Part shown: one piece after another, positions 51,659-58,688 of the stretch
How the letters are laid out: every line of letters begins with the position of its first letter
Numbering within the stretch: position 1 is the stretch's first letter
Origin: JABWAN01 sp041918175
Lineage (GTDB): Bacteria > Zhuqueibacterota > Zhuqueibacteria > Zhuqueibacterales > Zhuqueibacteraceae
Assembly: GCA_041918175.1 (NCBI GenBank)
Contig: JAYRWE010000094.1
Span: 434,001 to 498,000 of the forward strand
DNA length: 64,000 nucleotides
Direction of reading: 5' to 3'
Program-made: the position numbers and the translations under genes
Notes under the pieces: generated by a model
Database searches by the model: none
Told to the model about the DNA's origin: nothing
Seen by the model: the letters and a program-made list of their open reading frames with translations, nothing else

Positions 51659-51871
51659 TCACGCAATACAACCGGGCGAGTTCTCGGCAAGCCCCGTCTC
51701 CTCTGCGTAATCTTGATAAGAAGCGATAGCGGCCCACAAACTATGCAGCGCACGAAGCCGTGTATTCCCGCTTCCGACGACTCCCAGTTCAAGGCAAAGC
51801 GCCACATGTTGCTTACCGGATTTTTTGAGAATGGCGGTGTAATAGTCTTTTGCGTTTTTCGCTTTGGGCAT
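51659..51871 (-). CDS. Small HicB-like protein
   Basis: A 70-residue protein from ATG 51871, with GAGGGGTGA at about 6 bases. The centre YYTAILKKSGKQHVALCLEL and GVVGSGNTRLRAL resembles the start of HicB-type antitoxins (beta-strand, then LELGV..G.T...AL). No HicA toxin is adjacent and the DNA-binding tail is missing, so it may be an orphan or another family. It lies 17 bases after the nitrilase stop. Confidence 0.5.
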   Translation of the reverse strand: MPKAKNAKDYYTAILKKSGKQHVALCLELGVVGSGNTRLRALHSLWAAIASYQDYAEETGLAENSPGCIA

Positions 51872-51888
51872 GTTATTCACCCCTCTGT

Positions 51889-52722
51889 TTACTTCATCCA
51901 ACTCGCATAAACCTCCGGACGGCGATCGCGCAAGAACGGGCGCGCTTGGCGCAGTGCTTCGATGTGATCGAGATCGCAATCGACCACGAGCAGCTTATCT
52001 TGCGCAAGCGGCGCGCGCGCGATGACTTCGCCGCTCGGGGCAACCACGAAGCTGCCGCCTGCAAATGTCGTGGTCGCTTCGTCGCCGACGCGATTGACCG
52101 CGGCGACGAAGACTTGATTCTGAAACGCGAAACCCTGCATTTCGATTTCATACAAGGGCAACGGATCGCTCGCCAATCCGGCGAAGGGCGTGAAAATAAT
52201 CTCAGCGCCCTGCAAAACTAACGGACGGGTGTATTCCGGGAAATGGCGGTCATAACAAATCGCCACGCCAATCTTGACGCCGTCCAGCGTGAAAACTTGC
52301 GGCGGCGTGTTGCCGGGACGGTAATAAAATTTTTCATTGAAACACGGCTCTTCGGCGATGTGCGCCATGCGCACCGGACCGAGCGCCGCGCCGCCTTCGG
52401 CCTTGAGCAAAACCGTCGTGTCGTAATACTCGCCCGCAGCCGCACGCTCGAAGAAATTCAGCAGCACGTGGATCTTCTCGCGCTGCGCCGCTTGTTGGAA
52501 GAGAGAGACGGTGGCGCCGTTCAAGGCCTCGGCCCATGAAAAAAATTTCTTCTCCGCGCGATGCTGCGGGAAGAACGGAAGCAGCGCCAACTCCGTGAAG
52601 CAGATAATCTGTGCGCCTTCATGCGCGGCTTGTTTAACCCACGCCAAACCTTTCGCACGATTGGCTGCGAGATCGTCAGTGGCGGACATTTGCGCAAGCG
52701 CGAGGCGGATCGTGTTAGGCAT
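51889..52722 (-). CDS. Carbon-nitrogen hydrolase (nitrilase superfamily)
   Basis: A 277-residue C-N hydrolase. The fold's Glu is in IICFTELALLPFF and the nucleophilic Cys in GVAICYDRHFPEYTRPL. The Lys of the Glu-Lys-Cys triad would lie in a stretch reading GPVRMAHIAEEPCFNEKF, where Met appears at the position commonly Lys in RYRKMHI-type members. This may mark a subfamily with a shifted Lys or altered chemistry. N-carbamoyl or amide substrates are only inferred. ATG 52722 overlaps the end of the DUF5647-like gene by 8 bases. Confidence 0.88.
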   Translation of the reverse strand: MPNTIRLALAQMSATDDLAANRAKGLAWVKQAAHEGAQIICFTELALLPFFPQHRAEKKFFSWAEALNGATVSLFQQAAQREKIHVLLNFFERAAAGEYYDTTVLLKAEGGAALGPVRMAHIAEEPCFNEKFYYRPGNTPPQVFTLDGVKIGVAICYDRHFPEYTRPLVLQGAEIIFTPFAGLASDPLPLYEIEMQGFAFQNQVFVAAVNRVGDEATTTFAGGSFVVAPSGEVIARAPLAQDKLLVVDCDLDHIEALRQARPFLRDRRPEVYASWMK

Positions 52723-53035
52723 ATGCTTTCGCTGTTTTATTCCTCGCTGATTGTTTCCCATTCGCGGAGGATTTCTTCGGCACTTTCATGCGCGGCTTTA
52801 CGATCAACGAACGCCGCGGGCGCAACTCGGAAATTTCAATATGCACAACGGGCCGCTCCGGCTCGGCATTTATCTTGGCATTGCGGAGATTGTATGCGCG
52901 CAGTTCTTTATCATAACTCGGCAACAGCACTACCTGCGCGCCATAGGGAATTTTTTCGGCGAAGCGCGGATGTTCGAGAACATAGCGGCTGAACTCGATA
53001 CATAAATCTAGGCTTCTTTGCGAAAGCTCATTCAT
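52715..53035 (-). CDS. DUF5647-like protein
   Basis: A 106-residue protein. MNELSQRSLDLCIEFSRYVL, then FAEKIPYGAQVVLLPSYDKE, matches the DUF5647 group. The tail is Lys/Arg/Ser-rich (KVPKKSSANGKQSARNK). Function is unknown. ATG 53035 has AAGG at 8 bases; an ATG two codons earlier (53041) overlaps the stop of an upstream small frame. It overlaps the nitrilase start, so they are coupled. Confidence 0.75.
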   Translation of the reverse strand: MNELSQRSLDLCIEFSRYVLEHPRFAEKIPYGAQVVLLPSYDKELRAYNLRNAKINAEPERPVVHIEISELRPRRSLIVKPRMKVPKKSSANGKQSARNKTAKAYA

Positions 53036-53037
53036 TG

Positions 53038-53190
53038 TCATGCCTTGGTGGAAAGTATCAATACTTGCCGACCAGCTGCTTCCCACGCCAACCCGAAAGC
53101 TTGCCGTGACAGTTCACGCACACCTTTGCCTGGCTCTGGATCATAAACAACGATCTTTGTCGCTTCGATCTTTGCAATTACGACGGCATG
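53038..53190 (-). pseudogene. Possible gene fragment in the gap between small genes
   Basis: An open frame of about 50 codons without a clear start reads HAVVIAKIEATKIVVYDPEP, then GVRELSRQAFGLAWEAAGRQ and VLILSTKA. It ends in a TGA that overlaps the ATG at 53041. It starts inside the last codons of the neighbouring gene (53178) in another frame. The HAVVIA...VYDPE pattern is reminiscent of the C-terminal His half of papain-like peptidases; that is only a resemblance. It could be a decayed gene or the shifted end of the 121-residue protein. Confidence 0.35.
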
Positions 53191-53543
53191 AAAAGCGAAC
53201 CGACCGTCGAGTGGGCGAAGGGATATTCTCGTTTCAGCAACGCTTCGGCGCGCGCGATCAATTCTTCACGCGAAGGCCGACCAATAAACGCGCCCGTAGC
53301 TGCATTCAAACAAAGATCAGCCAAAATTCCGATTTGTGCTTTGCCCGCATAACTGAGCCAAACCGGAACGTGCCACACAAAACTTTCGGGCATGAACTTG
53401 ATCTCGCCGGGATAGATGGCAGTACCGATCTCGTTCAACAGCCAACGGGATACGGTTTCACGTGCGGAAGATGCATTGGGCAAGCACAGCGGCGGCGCGC
53501 TTTGCTCGTACTCCATCGTGCTGATACTCGCAACTTCAGTCAT
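53178..53543 (-). CDS. Hypothetical protein, 121 residues
   Basis: AAAGGAG stands 6 bases before the ATG, so it is very probably translated. The middle (FVWHVPVWLSYAGKAQIGIL, LCLNAATGAFIGRPSREELI, ARAEALLKREYPF) looks like a small alpha/beta domain found as a stand-alone protein near toxin-antitoxin-like genes. I do not recognise a named family. A one-base frame change near the 3' end would join it to the fragment at 53038-53190. Confidence 0.7.
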   Translation of the reverse strand: MTEVASISTMEYEQSAPPLCLPNASSARETVSRWLLNEIGTAIYPGEIKFMPESFVWHVPVWLSYAGKAQIGILADLCLNAATGAFIGRPSREELIARAEALLKREYPFAHSTVGSLFMPS

Positions 53544-53558
53544 GTTAGACTCCTTTTG

Positions 53559-54443
53559 CTACAATCCCAAATCCGTCACCTTTGGCTTCTCACCGGAATA
53601 ATCATAAAAACCTTTGCCGCTTTTTTTACCGAGATAGCCGGCAAGCACCATCTTGCGCAACAACGGCGGCGGCGCATACTTCGCGTCGCGGTATTCTTCA
53701 AACATGATGTTCGCAATGTATAGCGTTGTGTCGAGTCCCACGAAATCGAGCAGCGTGAGCGGGCCCATGGGATAGCCGCAGCCGAGCATCATGCCTTTGT
53801 CGATGTCTTCCACCGAAGCCACGCCGTTTTCAAGCGCGCGAATCGCATCGACGAGATAGGGCACGAGCAACAGATTCACCACGAAGCCGGAGTTGTCCTT
53901 GCACGCAATCGGCTCTTTGCCCAGCGACTTCGCAAACGCGAACGCGGCATCAAAACTCGCTTGGCTCGTGGCAATGGTGCGCACGACTTCGACGAGCTTC
54001 ATAAGCGGCACGGGATTGAAAAAGTGCAAGCCGACAAAGCGATCCGGGCGCTTCGTCGCCGCGGCCATTTCAGTGATAGTGAGTGAAGAGGTGTTGCTTG
54101 CAAAAATCGTATGGCTCGGACAGAGTTTATCCAATTCGCCGAACAGCTCTTTTTTGAGATTGATGTTCTCGATTGCGGCTTCGATGATAATGTCCGCGTC
54201 CTTGAGCGCGGCAATGCTCGTTGTGCCGGTGAGATTCGCCATGATCGTTTGCTTCTGCTCGGCAGTGAGTTTGCCTTTTTCTACACTTTTGCTCAAAAAG
54301 CCGTCGATCTTGCCGAGGCCTTTCTTCAACAGATCATCATTCACTTCTCGCACGATGGTTTTATATCCGGCCTGCGCGCACACTTGCGCGATGCCCGCGC
54401 CCATAAGTCCGCAACCGATAACGCCGACGGTTTGAATTGGCAT
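53559..54443 (-). CDS. 3-hydroxybutyryl-CoA dehydrogenase
   Basis: A 294-residue NAD(P)-dependent dehydrogenase of the Hbd family. The Rossmann motif is TVGVIGCGLMGAGIAQVCAQ at the start. TSSLTITEMAAATKRPDRFV, then HFFNPVPLMKLVEVV with catalytic His and Glu, and DNSGFVVNLLLVPYLVDAI follow. The usual Arg of FVVNR is Leu here. MMLGCGYPMGPLTLLDFVGL closes the substrate domain. It reduces acetoacetyl-CoA or oxidises 3-hydroxybutyryl-CoA. AGGAG is 5 bases before ATG 54443. Confidence 0.95.
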   Translation of the reverse strand: MPIQTVGVIGCGLMGAGIAQVCAQAGYKTIVREVNDDLLKKGLGKIDGFLSKSVEKGKLTAEQKQTIMANLTGTTSIAALKDADIIIEAAIENINLKKELFGELDKLCPSHTIFASNTSSLTITEMAAATKRPDRFVGLHFFNPVPLMKLVEVVRTIATSQASFDAAFAFAKSLGKEPIACKDNSGFVVNLLLVPYLVDAIRALENGVASVEDIDKGMMLGCGYPMGPLTLLDFVGLDTTLYIANIMFEEYRDAKYAPPPLLRKMVLAGYLGKKSGKGFYDYSGEKPKVTDLGL

Positions 54444-54505
54444 TGTTGCTCCTATTGAGTTCCGTAAGTTGAATTTTGCAAAATGAAAGAATTTGGGCAA
54501 TCTGC

Positions 54506-54769
54506 TTACGCGGCCGCGGCCCAGACGCGAGCATTTAGGATTTCATCGGGCCGCAAGGTTTGAATATCCGATTCATCGGCGACAATGACGGCAATGGTTT
54601 CACCTACCGCATTGAAGACTTCAATAGAATAACCGTCTTCTTGGCCCTGGTGTGCCGGATGATAATCGACGACAGTTGCTAGATCTCCTTCGCAGAGATG
54701 ATGCTCCGGGAAATCTCGCGCAAGCGCAACGCGCTGAAACAAAGCAAATCGCTTGGATACCGTTTTCAT
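54506..54769 (-). CDS. DUF4926 domain protein
   Basis: An 87-residue protein. LFQRVALARDFPEHHLCEGD, then LATVVDYH...DGYSIEVFN and ETIAVIVADESDIQTLRPDE fits the DUF4926 SH3-like family. Its ATG (54769) overlaps the stop of the DUF6883 gene upstream. The two families often stand side by side, which suggests a functional pair such as effector and immunity or antitoxin; this is inference. Confidence 0.8.
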   Translation of the reverse strand: MKTVSKRFALFQRVALARDFPEHHLCEGDLATVVDYHPAHQGQEDGYSIEVFNAVGETIAVIVADESDIQTLRPDEILNARVWAAAA

Positions 54770-55098
54770 AGTTTTTTCTTCGAGGGATAAAGTGTGATAA
54801 ATTTTGTCTGTCCAGTTGAAGCTTCTTTCATCCAAATGGTCGTTACAGTCAAAATTCTGCCGTTCGGGCCTTTAAGTTCGCCGCGAATCTCGTAAACGAC
54901 TCCGTGCTTGGTTTGCTCAACTTCGCCGACTTCAAGCGGCAAAATTTGTTCACGCAGGTCGCGTTCCAATATCCGCCAATTGTCCGAGGTATATCCTGCG
55001 CTAGCAAGAAATTTTGATTTATCGTCCTCTGGCCGAGGAATCAGCAAATAGTTCAAAAGCTTTTGAGGCGCGATAAAAGCCGCTTCTGATAATTTCAT
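54766..55098 (-). CDS. DUF6883 domain protein
   Basis: A 110-residue protein. FIAPQKLLNYLLIPRPEDDK, then FLASAGYTSDNWRILERDLR, GVVYEIRGELKGPNGRILTV and TIWMKEASTGQTKFITLYP follows the DUF6883 pattern. This domain is also found at the C-terminus of polymorphic toxins, where it may be a nuclease-like tip; here it stands alone. It overlaps the DUF4926 gene by four bases. Confidence 0.8.
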   Translation of the reverse strand: MKLSEAAFIAPQKLLNYLLIPRPEDDKSKFLASAGYTSDNWRILERDLREQILPLEVGEVEQTKHGVVYEIRGELKGPNGRILTVTTIWMKEASTGQTKFITLYPSKKKL

Positions 55099-55131
55099 AA
55101 ATCAACGCCCAATAGACCAATAAGAATTAAC

Positions 55132-56328
55132 TCACCACGCTTCCACAATCACTGCGGCGCCCTGCCCGCCGCCGATGCACGCGGTCGCGAGGCCGTACTT
55201 CTGTTTGCGGCGACGCAGCTCGTGCAGAATCGTGAGCGTTAAGCGCGTGCCGCTCGCCGCGAGCGGGTGACCAATCGCAATCGCGCCGCCATTCACATTC
55301 GTAATCTCGCGATTGAGGCCGAGTTCTTTTTCCACCGCAAGATATTGCGGCGCGAACGCTTCATTCACTTCCACGAGATGCATCTGCTCGACTTTCATAT
55401 TCGCGCGCTGCAACGCATTGCGACTCGCGGGCACGGGACCGATGCCCATAATGCTCGGCTCCACGCCGGCAAAGCCCCAATTCACCAAACGCCCGAGGGG
55501 CTGCAAGCCGCGCTGCTCGGCATACTTCGCCGTGGTCATCACCATCGCCGCGGCGCCATCAACAATGCCGCTCGCGTTGCCCGCGGTGATCGTGCCGTCC
55601 TTCTTGAAATACGGCGCAAGTTTGCTCAATGCTTCAATCGTTGCCTCGGGCCGCGGATGCTCATCGCGCGCGAAGGTCGTCACCTTCCCTTTCTTGCCCG
55701 CAATTTCCACGGGCGCAATTTCTTCGTTGAACTTGCCGCTTTCCCACGCCGCGGCCGTGCGTTGTTGGCTCAAGAGCGCGAACTCATCGCACGCGAGGCG
55801 ACTAATGCTAAGCTTGTCCGCGAGGTTCTCCGCGGTCTGCGCCATCGTGAAACCGCAATTGATATCGAGCAAAGATTCCCACAAATAATCTTCGAGCTTG
55901 CCCGCGGGCCCGAGGCGCAAATCGCCCCAACGCGCGCCGCGAATGATGTGCGGGGCTTGGCTCATGCTTTCCGCGCCACCCACCAGCACGGCTTCGGCCT
56001 CGCCGAGCATGAGCAAACGCGCGCCTTGCACGATCGCTTCGAAGCCCGAACCGCACAAACGATTCACGGTGAGCGCCGGCGTTTCAATGCGACAACCTGC
56101 TTTGAGCGCAATGTGTCGCGCGATATAAATCGCGTCTTGCGAAGTTTGCATCACATTGCCAAAAATCGCGTGCTCAATCGCCGCGGCCTCAACGCCGGAT
56201 TTTTGCAGCGCTGCTTTCGCTGCAATCACGCCGAGCTGCGTCGCCGTCAAATCTTTCACCGCGCCGCCGAACGCGCCAAATGCCGTGCGCACGCCGCTCA
56301 GGAAAACCACTTCAGGCATTGCCATCAT
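55132..56328 (-). CDS. Acetyl-CoA C-acetyltransferase (thiolase)
   Basis: A 398-residue thiolase. The acyl-accepting Cys is in NRLCGSGFEAIVQGAR near residue 90. The NEAFAPQYLAVE loop, the GHPLAASGTRL His and the CIGGGQGAA Cys are all present. It condenses two acetyl-CoA or thiolyses acetoacetyl-CoA. Together with the 3-hydroxybutyryl-CoA dehydrogenase and crotonase on the same strand it forms a short-chain acyl-CoA module, though small unrelated genes separate them. Three closely spaced ATGs exist at the start; the outermost is given. Confidence 0.96.
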   Translation of the reverse strand: MMAMPEVVFLSGVRTAFGAFGGAVKDLTATQLGVIAAKAALQKSGVEAAAIEHAIFGNVMQTSQDAIYIARHIALKAGCRIETPALTVNRLCGSGFEAIVQGARLLMLGEAEAVLVGGAESMSQAPHIIRGARWGDLRLGPAGKLEDYLWESLLDINCGFTMAQTAENLADKLSISRLACDEFALLSQQRTAAAWESGKFNEEIAPVEIAGKKGKVTTFARDEHPRPEATIEALSKLAPYFKKDGTITAGNASGIVDGAAAMVMTTAKYAEQRGLQPLGRLVNWGFAGVEPSIMGIGPVPASRNALQRANMKVEQMHLVEVNEAFAPQYLAVEKELGLNREITNVNGGAIAIGHPLAASGTRLTLTILHELRRRKQKYGLATACIGGGQGAAVIVEAW

Positions 56329-56449
56329 TCATCTCGCTTTCTTCTGGTAATGAGCTTTTCTAAATTTTGAAAGCGGCGCAAAATAGCGAGCCACTGTATG
56401 TAAAGCAAAAGATTTTTCCTTTTGAAATTTTTCCGTTATACTCTTGCCC

Positions 56450-57169
56450 ATGTCATACACCACTTTCACGCTCATACACTATCCGCGGCGCCAGCGCGCG
56501 TGGGCTTTCGCGCAAATGGCGTTTGCGATACCGTTGCTCCAGCGCACGCACGGTTTGCGTTTTTGGAAATTGCTCGGCAGCGGTCACGGCTCCGGTTTCA
56601 GCCTGCGGCCCAATTGGGCGCGTTACGGTTTGCTTGCGGTGTGGGAAACAGAAGAAGCCGCGCGAAATTTTCTTGCGCACGCGCAACTCATGCAAAAGTA
56701 TCGCAGCCATGCCGATGAAATTTGGACGATCCACATGCTCCCGCTGCAAGCGCACGGCGCGTGGTCCGGCGTGAATCCGTTTCTGCCGTTGGCATCCGTC
56801 CCCTCCAACGGTCCGATTGCCGTGCTCACGCGCGCGACAATTCGCCTCAAACGCATGCGCGCATTTTGGAGTGAAGTGCCGAACACGAGTCGATTGTTGG
56901 AAAATGCTTCGGGGAGAATTGCTTCGGTTGGTATTGGCGAAGCGCCGTTCTTTCGGCAAGCCACATTTAGTTTATGGCGCAGCGCGGCTGAGATGCAAGC
57001 CTTCGCGTATCGCAGCGACCACCAACGCGTGATCCAGCGCACGCGCGAAGAAGGTTGGTATCGCGAAGAATTGTTCGCGCGTTTTGCGCCGCTTGCTGCA
57101 GAGGGAATCTGGGACGGCCGCGATCCATTGGCGGGAATGAAGGTGGAGATGATGCCGCAGAGTGGATAG
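56450..57169 (+). CDS. Spheroidene monooxygenase (CrtA)-like protein
   Basis: A 239-residue protein with the CrtA-family landmarks: HGLRFWKLLGSGHGSGFSLR near residue 33, VWETEEAARNFLAH, FWSEVPNTSRLLENA near 140, GIGEAPFFRQATFSLWRS and HQRVIQRTREEGWY. CrtA inserts the keto group of spheroidenone; similar proteins exist in non-phototrophs where the carotenoid substrate is unknown. No other carotenoid gene lies nearby. ATG 56450 begins MSYTTFTLIHYPRR. About 100 bp of this gene are duplicated at 62325-62425. Confidence 0.85.
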   Translation: MSYTTFTLIHYPRRQRAWAFAQMAFAIPLLQRTHGLRFWKLLGSGHGSGFSLRPNWARYGLLAVWETEEAARNFLAHAQLMQKYRSHADEIWTIHMLPLQAHGAWSGVNPFLPLASVPSNGPIAVLTRATIRLKRMRAFWSEVPNTSRLLENASGRIASVGIGEAPFFRQATFSLWRSAAEMQAFAYRSDHQRVIQRTREEGWYREELFARFAPLAAEGIWDGRDPLAGMKVEMMPQSG

Positions 57170-57246
57170 CGCGAACGCAACTGCGACGATTCTCATGAAA
57201 AAGTTTGCGCTTTTCGTCTTATTCTGCGTTAGAAAAACGAATCGCC

Positions 57247-57335
57247 TATTCGGCGACACTCGGTGACTTCGGTGCCACTCGGCGGCAAAGCTTTTCCACC
57301 GAAATGCGCCGAAGTCGCCGTGAAAAAAACTTTCT
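57247..57335. repeat. Family F palindromic repeat, second copy
   Basis: CGGCGACACTCGGTGACTTC followed by GGTGCCACTCGGCGGCAAAG and CTTTTCC, facing CACCGAAATGCGCCGAAGTC and GCCG. It repeats the wording of 57-160. The 57170-57437 gap holds only this and the direct repeat below. Confidence 0.6.
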
Positions 57336-57372
57336 AAGTTTGATTCTGTGATCCGCGTCATTGCCGTGCCGT

Positions 57373-57446
57373 GTAGAAATATCGGCTTGCTATTTCAACA
57401 AGGCTCATCCATCTTGTACTTCATCGTCATGTAGCTTTTGCCGATT
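57373..57446 (+). repeat. Imperfect direct repeat, left of the beta-lactamase
   Basis: A ~74-base segment containing CTTGCTATTTCAACAAGG and ending GTAGCTTTTGCCGATT aligns without gaps to 58449-58522 at roughly three quarters identity. The last 15 bases (AGCTTTTGCCGATT region) are identical. The pair brackets the beta-lactamase gene. Confidence 0.6.
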
Positions 57447-57479
57447 GCAAGAGAAGTGTTGAACCTCAATGGAGATCCC

Positions 57480-58280
57480 GTGACAATCCGAACCTTTACC
57501 CGACTACTGGTCTTTCTCCCATTTAGCCTTCACAGTTATGCGCAAGAGCAGGCGCATGAACGTGCTGATTGGGCAAAGCATTTCAGCGCGTTCGAGGCGC
57601 AGGGTACAATTGTCGTGGCTGATGAGCGCGCGAACGTTCGAACCACATTGGTCTATAATGAAAACCGTGCGCAAAGACGCTACTCGCCGGCGTCCACATT
57701 CAAAATCCCGCACACACTCTTTGCGCTGGACGCCGGATGCGTTCGTGACGAGTTTCAGGTTTTCAAATGGGATGGCGTTGCAAGAAGTTTTGCGGCACAC
57801 AATCAAGATCAAGACCTGCGCTCGGCCATGCGCAACTCCGCCCTTTGGGTATATCAGTTGTTTGCAAAAGAAATTGGAGAAGACCGGGCGAGAGACTATC
57901 TGCGCAAGCTGAATTATGGCAACACGGACCCAACCACCGAGCGCGGCGACTATTGGGTCGATGGCAAGCTCGCCATTTCCGCGCATGAGCAGATTTCCTT
58001 CCTCCAGCGACTTTATAAAAATGAGCTCCCGTTTCAGATCGAACATCAACGTTTAGTCAAAGACATTATGATTGTCGAGGCTGGGCGCGAGTGGATACTG
58101 CGTGCGAAGACGGGATGGGAAGGTCGAATGGGTTGGTGGGTAGGCTGGGTCGAGTGGCCGGCGGGGCCAGTTTTTTTTGCGTTGAATATCGACACCCCCA
58201 ACAGAACCGCGGACCTGCACAAACGCGAGGCGATTACACGAGCGATTCTGCGCTCCCTCGAAGCCTTGCCGCCCAACTAA
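57480..58280 (+). CDS. Class D beta-lactamase (OXA-like)
   Basis: A 266-residue periplasmic serine beta-lactamase. It begins at GTG 57480, six bases after GGAG, giving a signal peptide TIRTFTRLLVFLPFSLHSYA. Active-site elements in order are STFK at ~72-75 with the nucleophile and carbamylated Lys, SAL at ~120-122 (the usual third residue is Val), YGN at ~146-148 and KTG at ~210-212, followed by WWVGW. Length fits class D enzymes. A TTG at 57438 would add 14 residues without a site. It is bracketed by the direct repeats. Whether it gives resistance is not visible. Confidence 0.93.
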   Translation: MTIRTFTRLLVFLPFSLHSYAQEQAHERADWAKHFSAFEAQGTIVVADERANVRTTLVYNENRAQRRYSPASTFKIPHTLFALDAGCVRDEFQVFKWDGVARSFAAHNQDQDLRSAMRNSALWVYQLFAKEIGEDRARDYLRKLNYGNTDPTTERGDYWVDGKLAISAHEQISFLQRLYKNELPFQIEHQRLVKDIMIVEAGREWILRAKTGWEGRMGWWVGWVEWPAGPVFFALNIDTPNRTADLHKREAITRAILRSLEALPPN

Positions 58281-58448
58281 GCAATGCCGCGGAAGCATTG
58301 CCGCCGCACATGTGGTTGATCGTGCGAATGGAGATGCGGCTGTCCGCATAAGAAAGTTTGCGGTTTCCGTTTCATGCTGTGCGCTCGTGCAGCATAGGGA
58401 AGAAAGTAGTATTGCATTGCTCTGCGGCTAATCACATAGCCACGAAGA

Positions 58449-58522
58449 AGTTTAGACTTGCTATTTTAAAAAGCCCGTTCCATCTTATGCTGCACAGTCG
58501 TGCAGCTTTTGCCGATTTTTTA
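58449..58522 (+). repeat. Imperfect direct repeat, right of the beta-lactamase (gap 58281-58688)
   Basis: This copy contains CTTGCTATTTTAAAAAGC and ends GCAGCTTTTGCCGATT. Just before it the gap has a hairpin ATGCTGTGC/GTGCAGCAT (58376-58396). The rest up to 58688 is AT-rich without a gene and probably holds the TIR gene promoter. GAAAGGAT sits 12-16 bases before the next ATG. Confidence 0.6.
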
Positions 58523-58688
58523 GGACACAGATGAAATGCTTTCCACGTGCGCATTTGATCAGCGTTCAGCCTACAAAAAACTTCAAAATTTTTTCTGAGG
58601 TTATTTTTAATTCACGTTATTTTATCTAAAGCTTGTCTGCTTGTATAACTGCCAGTTACAGTAACCATCTGAAAGGATTAACAATATT

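Noticed and set aside
57373..58522. Integron attC sites flanking the beta-lactamase
   Set aside because: The repeats are direct and alike, but no RYYYAAC/GTTRRRY core pair or integrase was seen.
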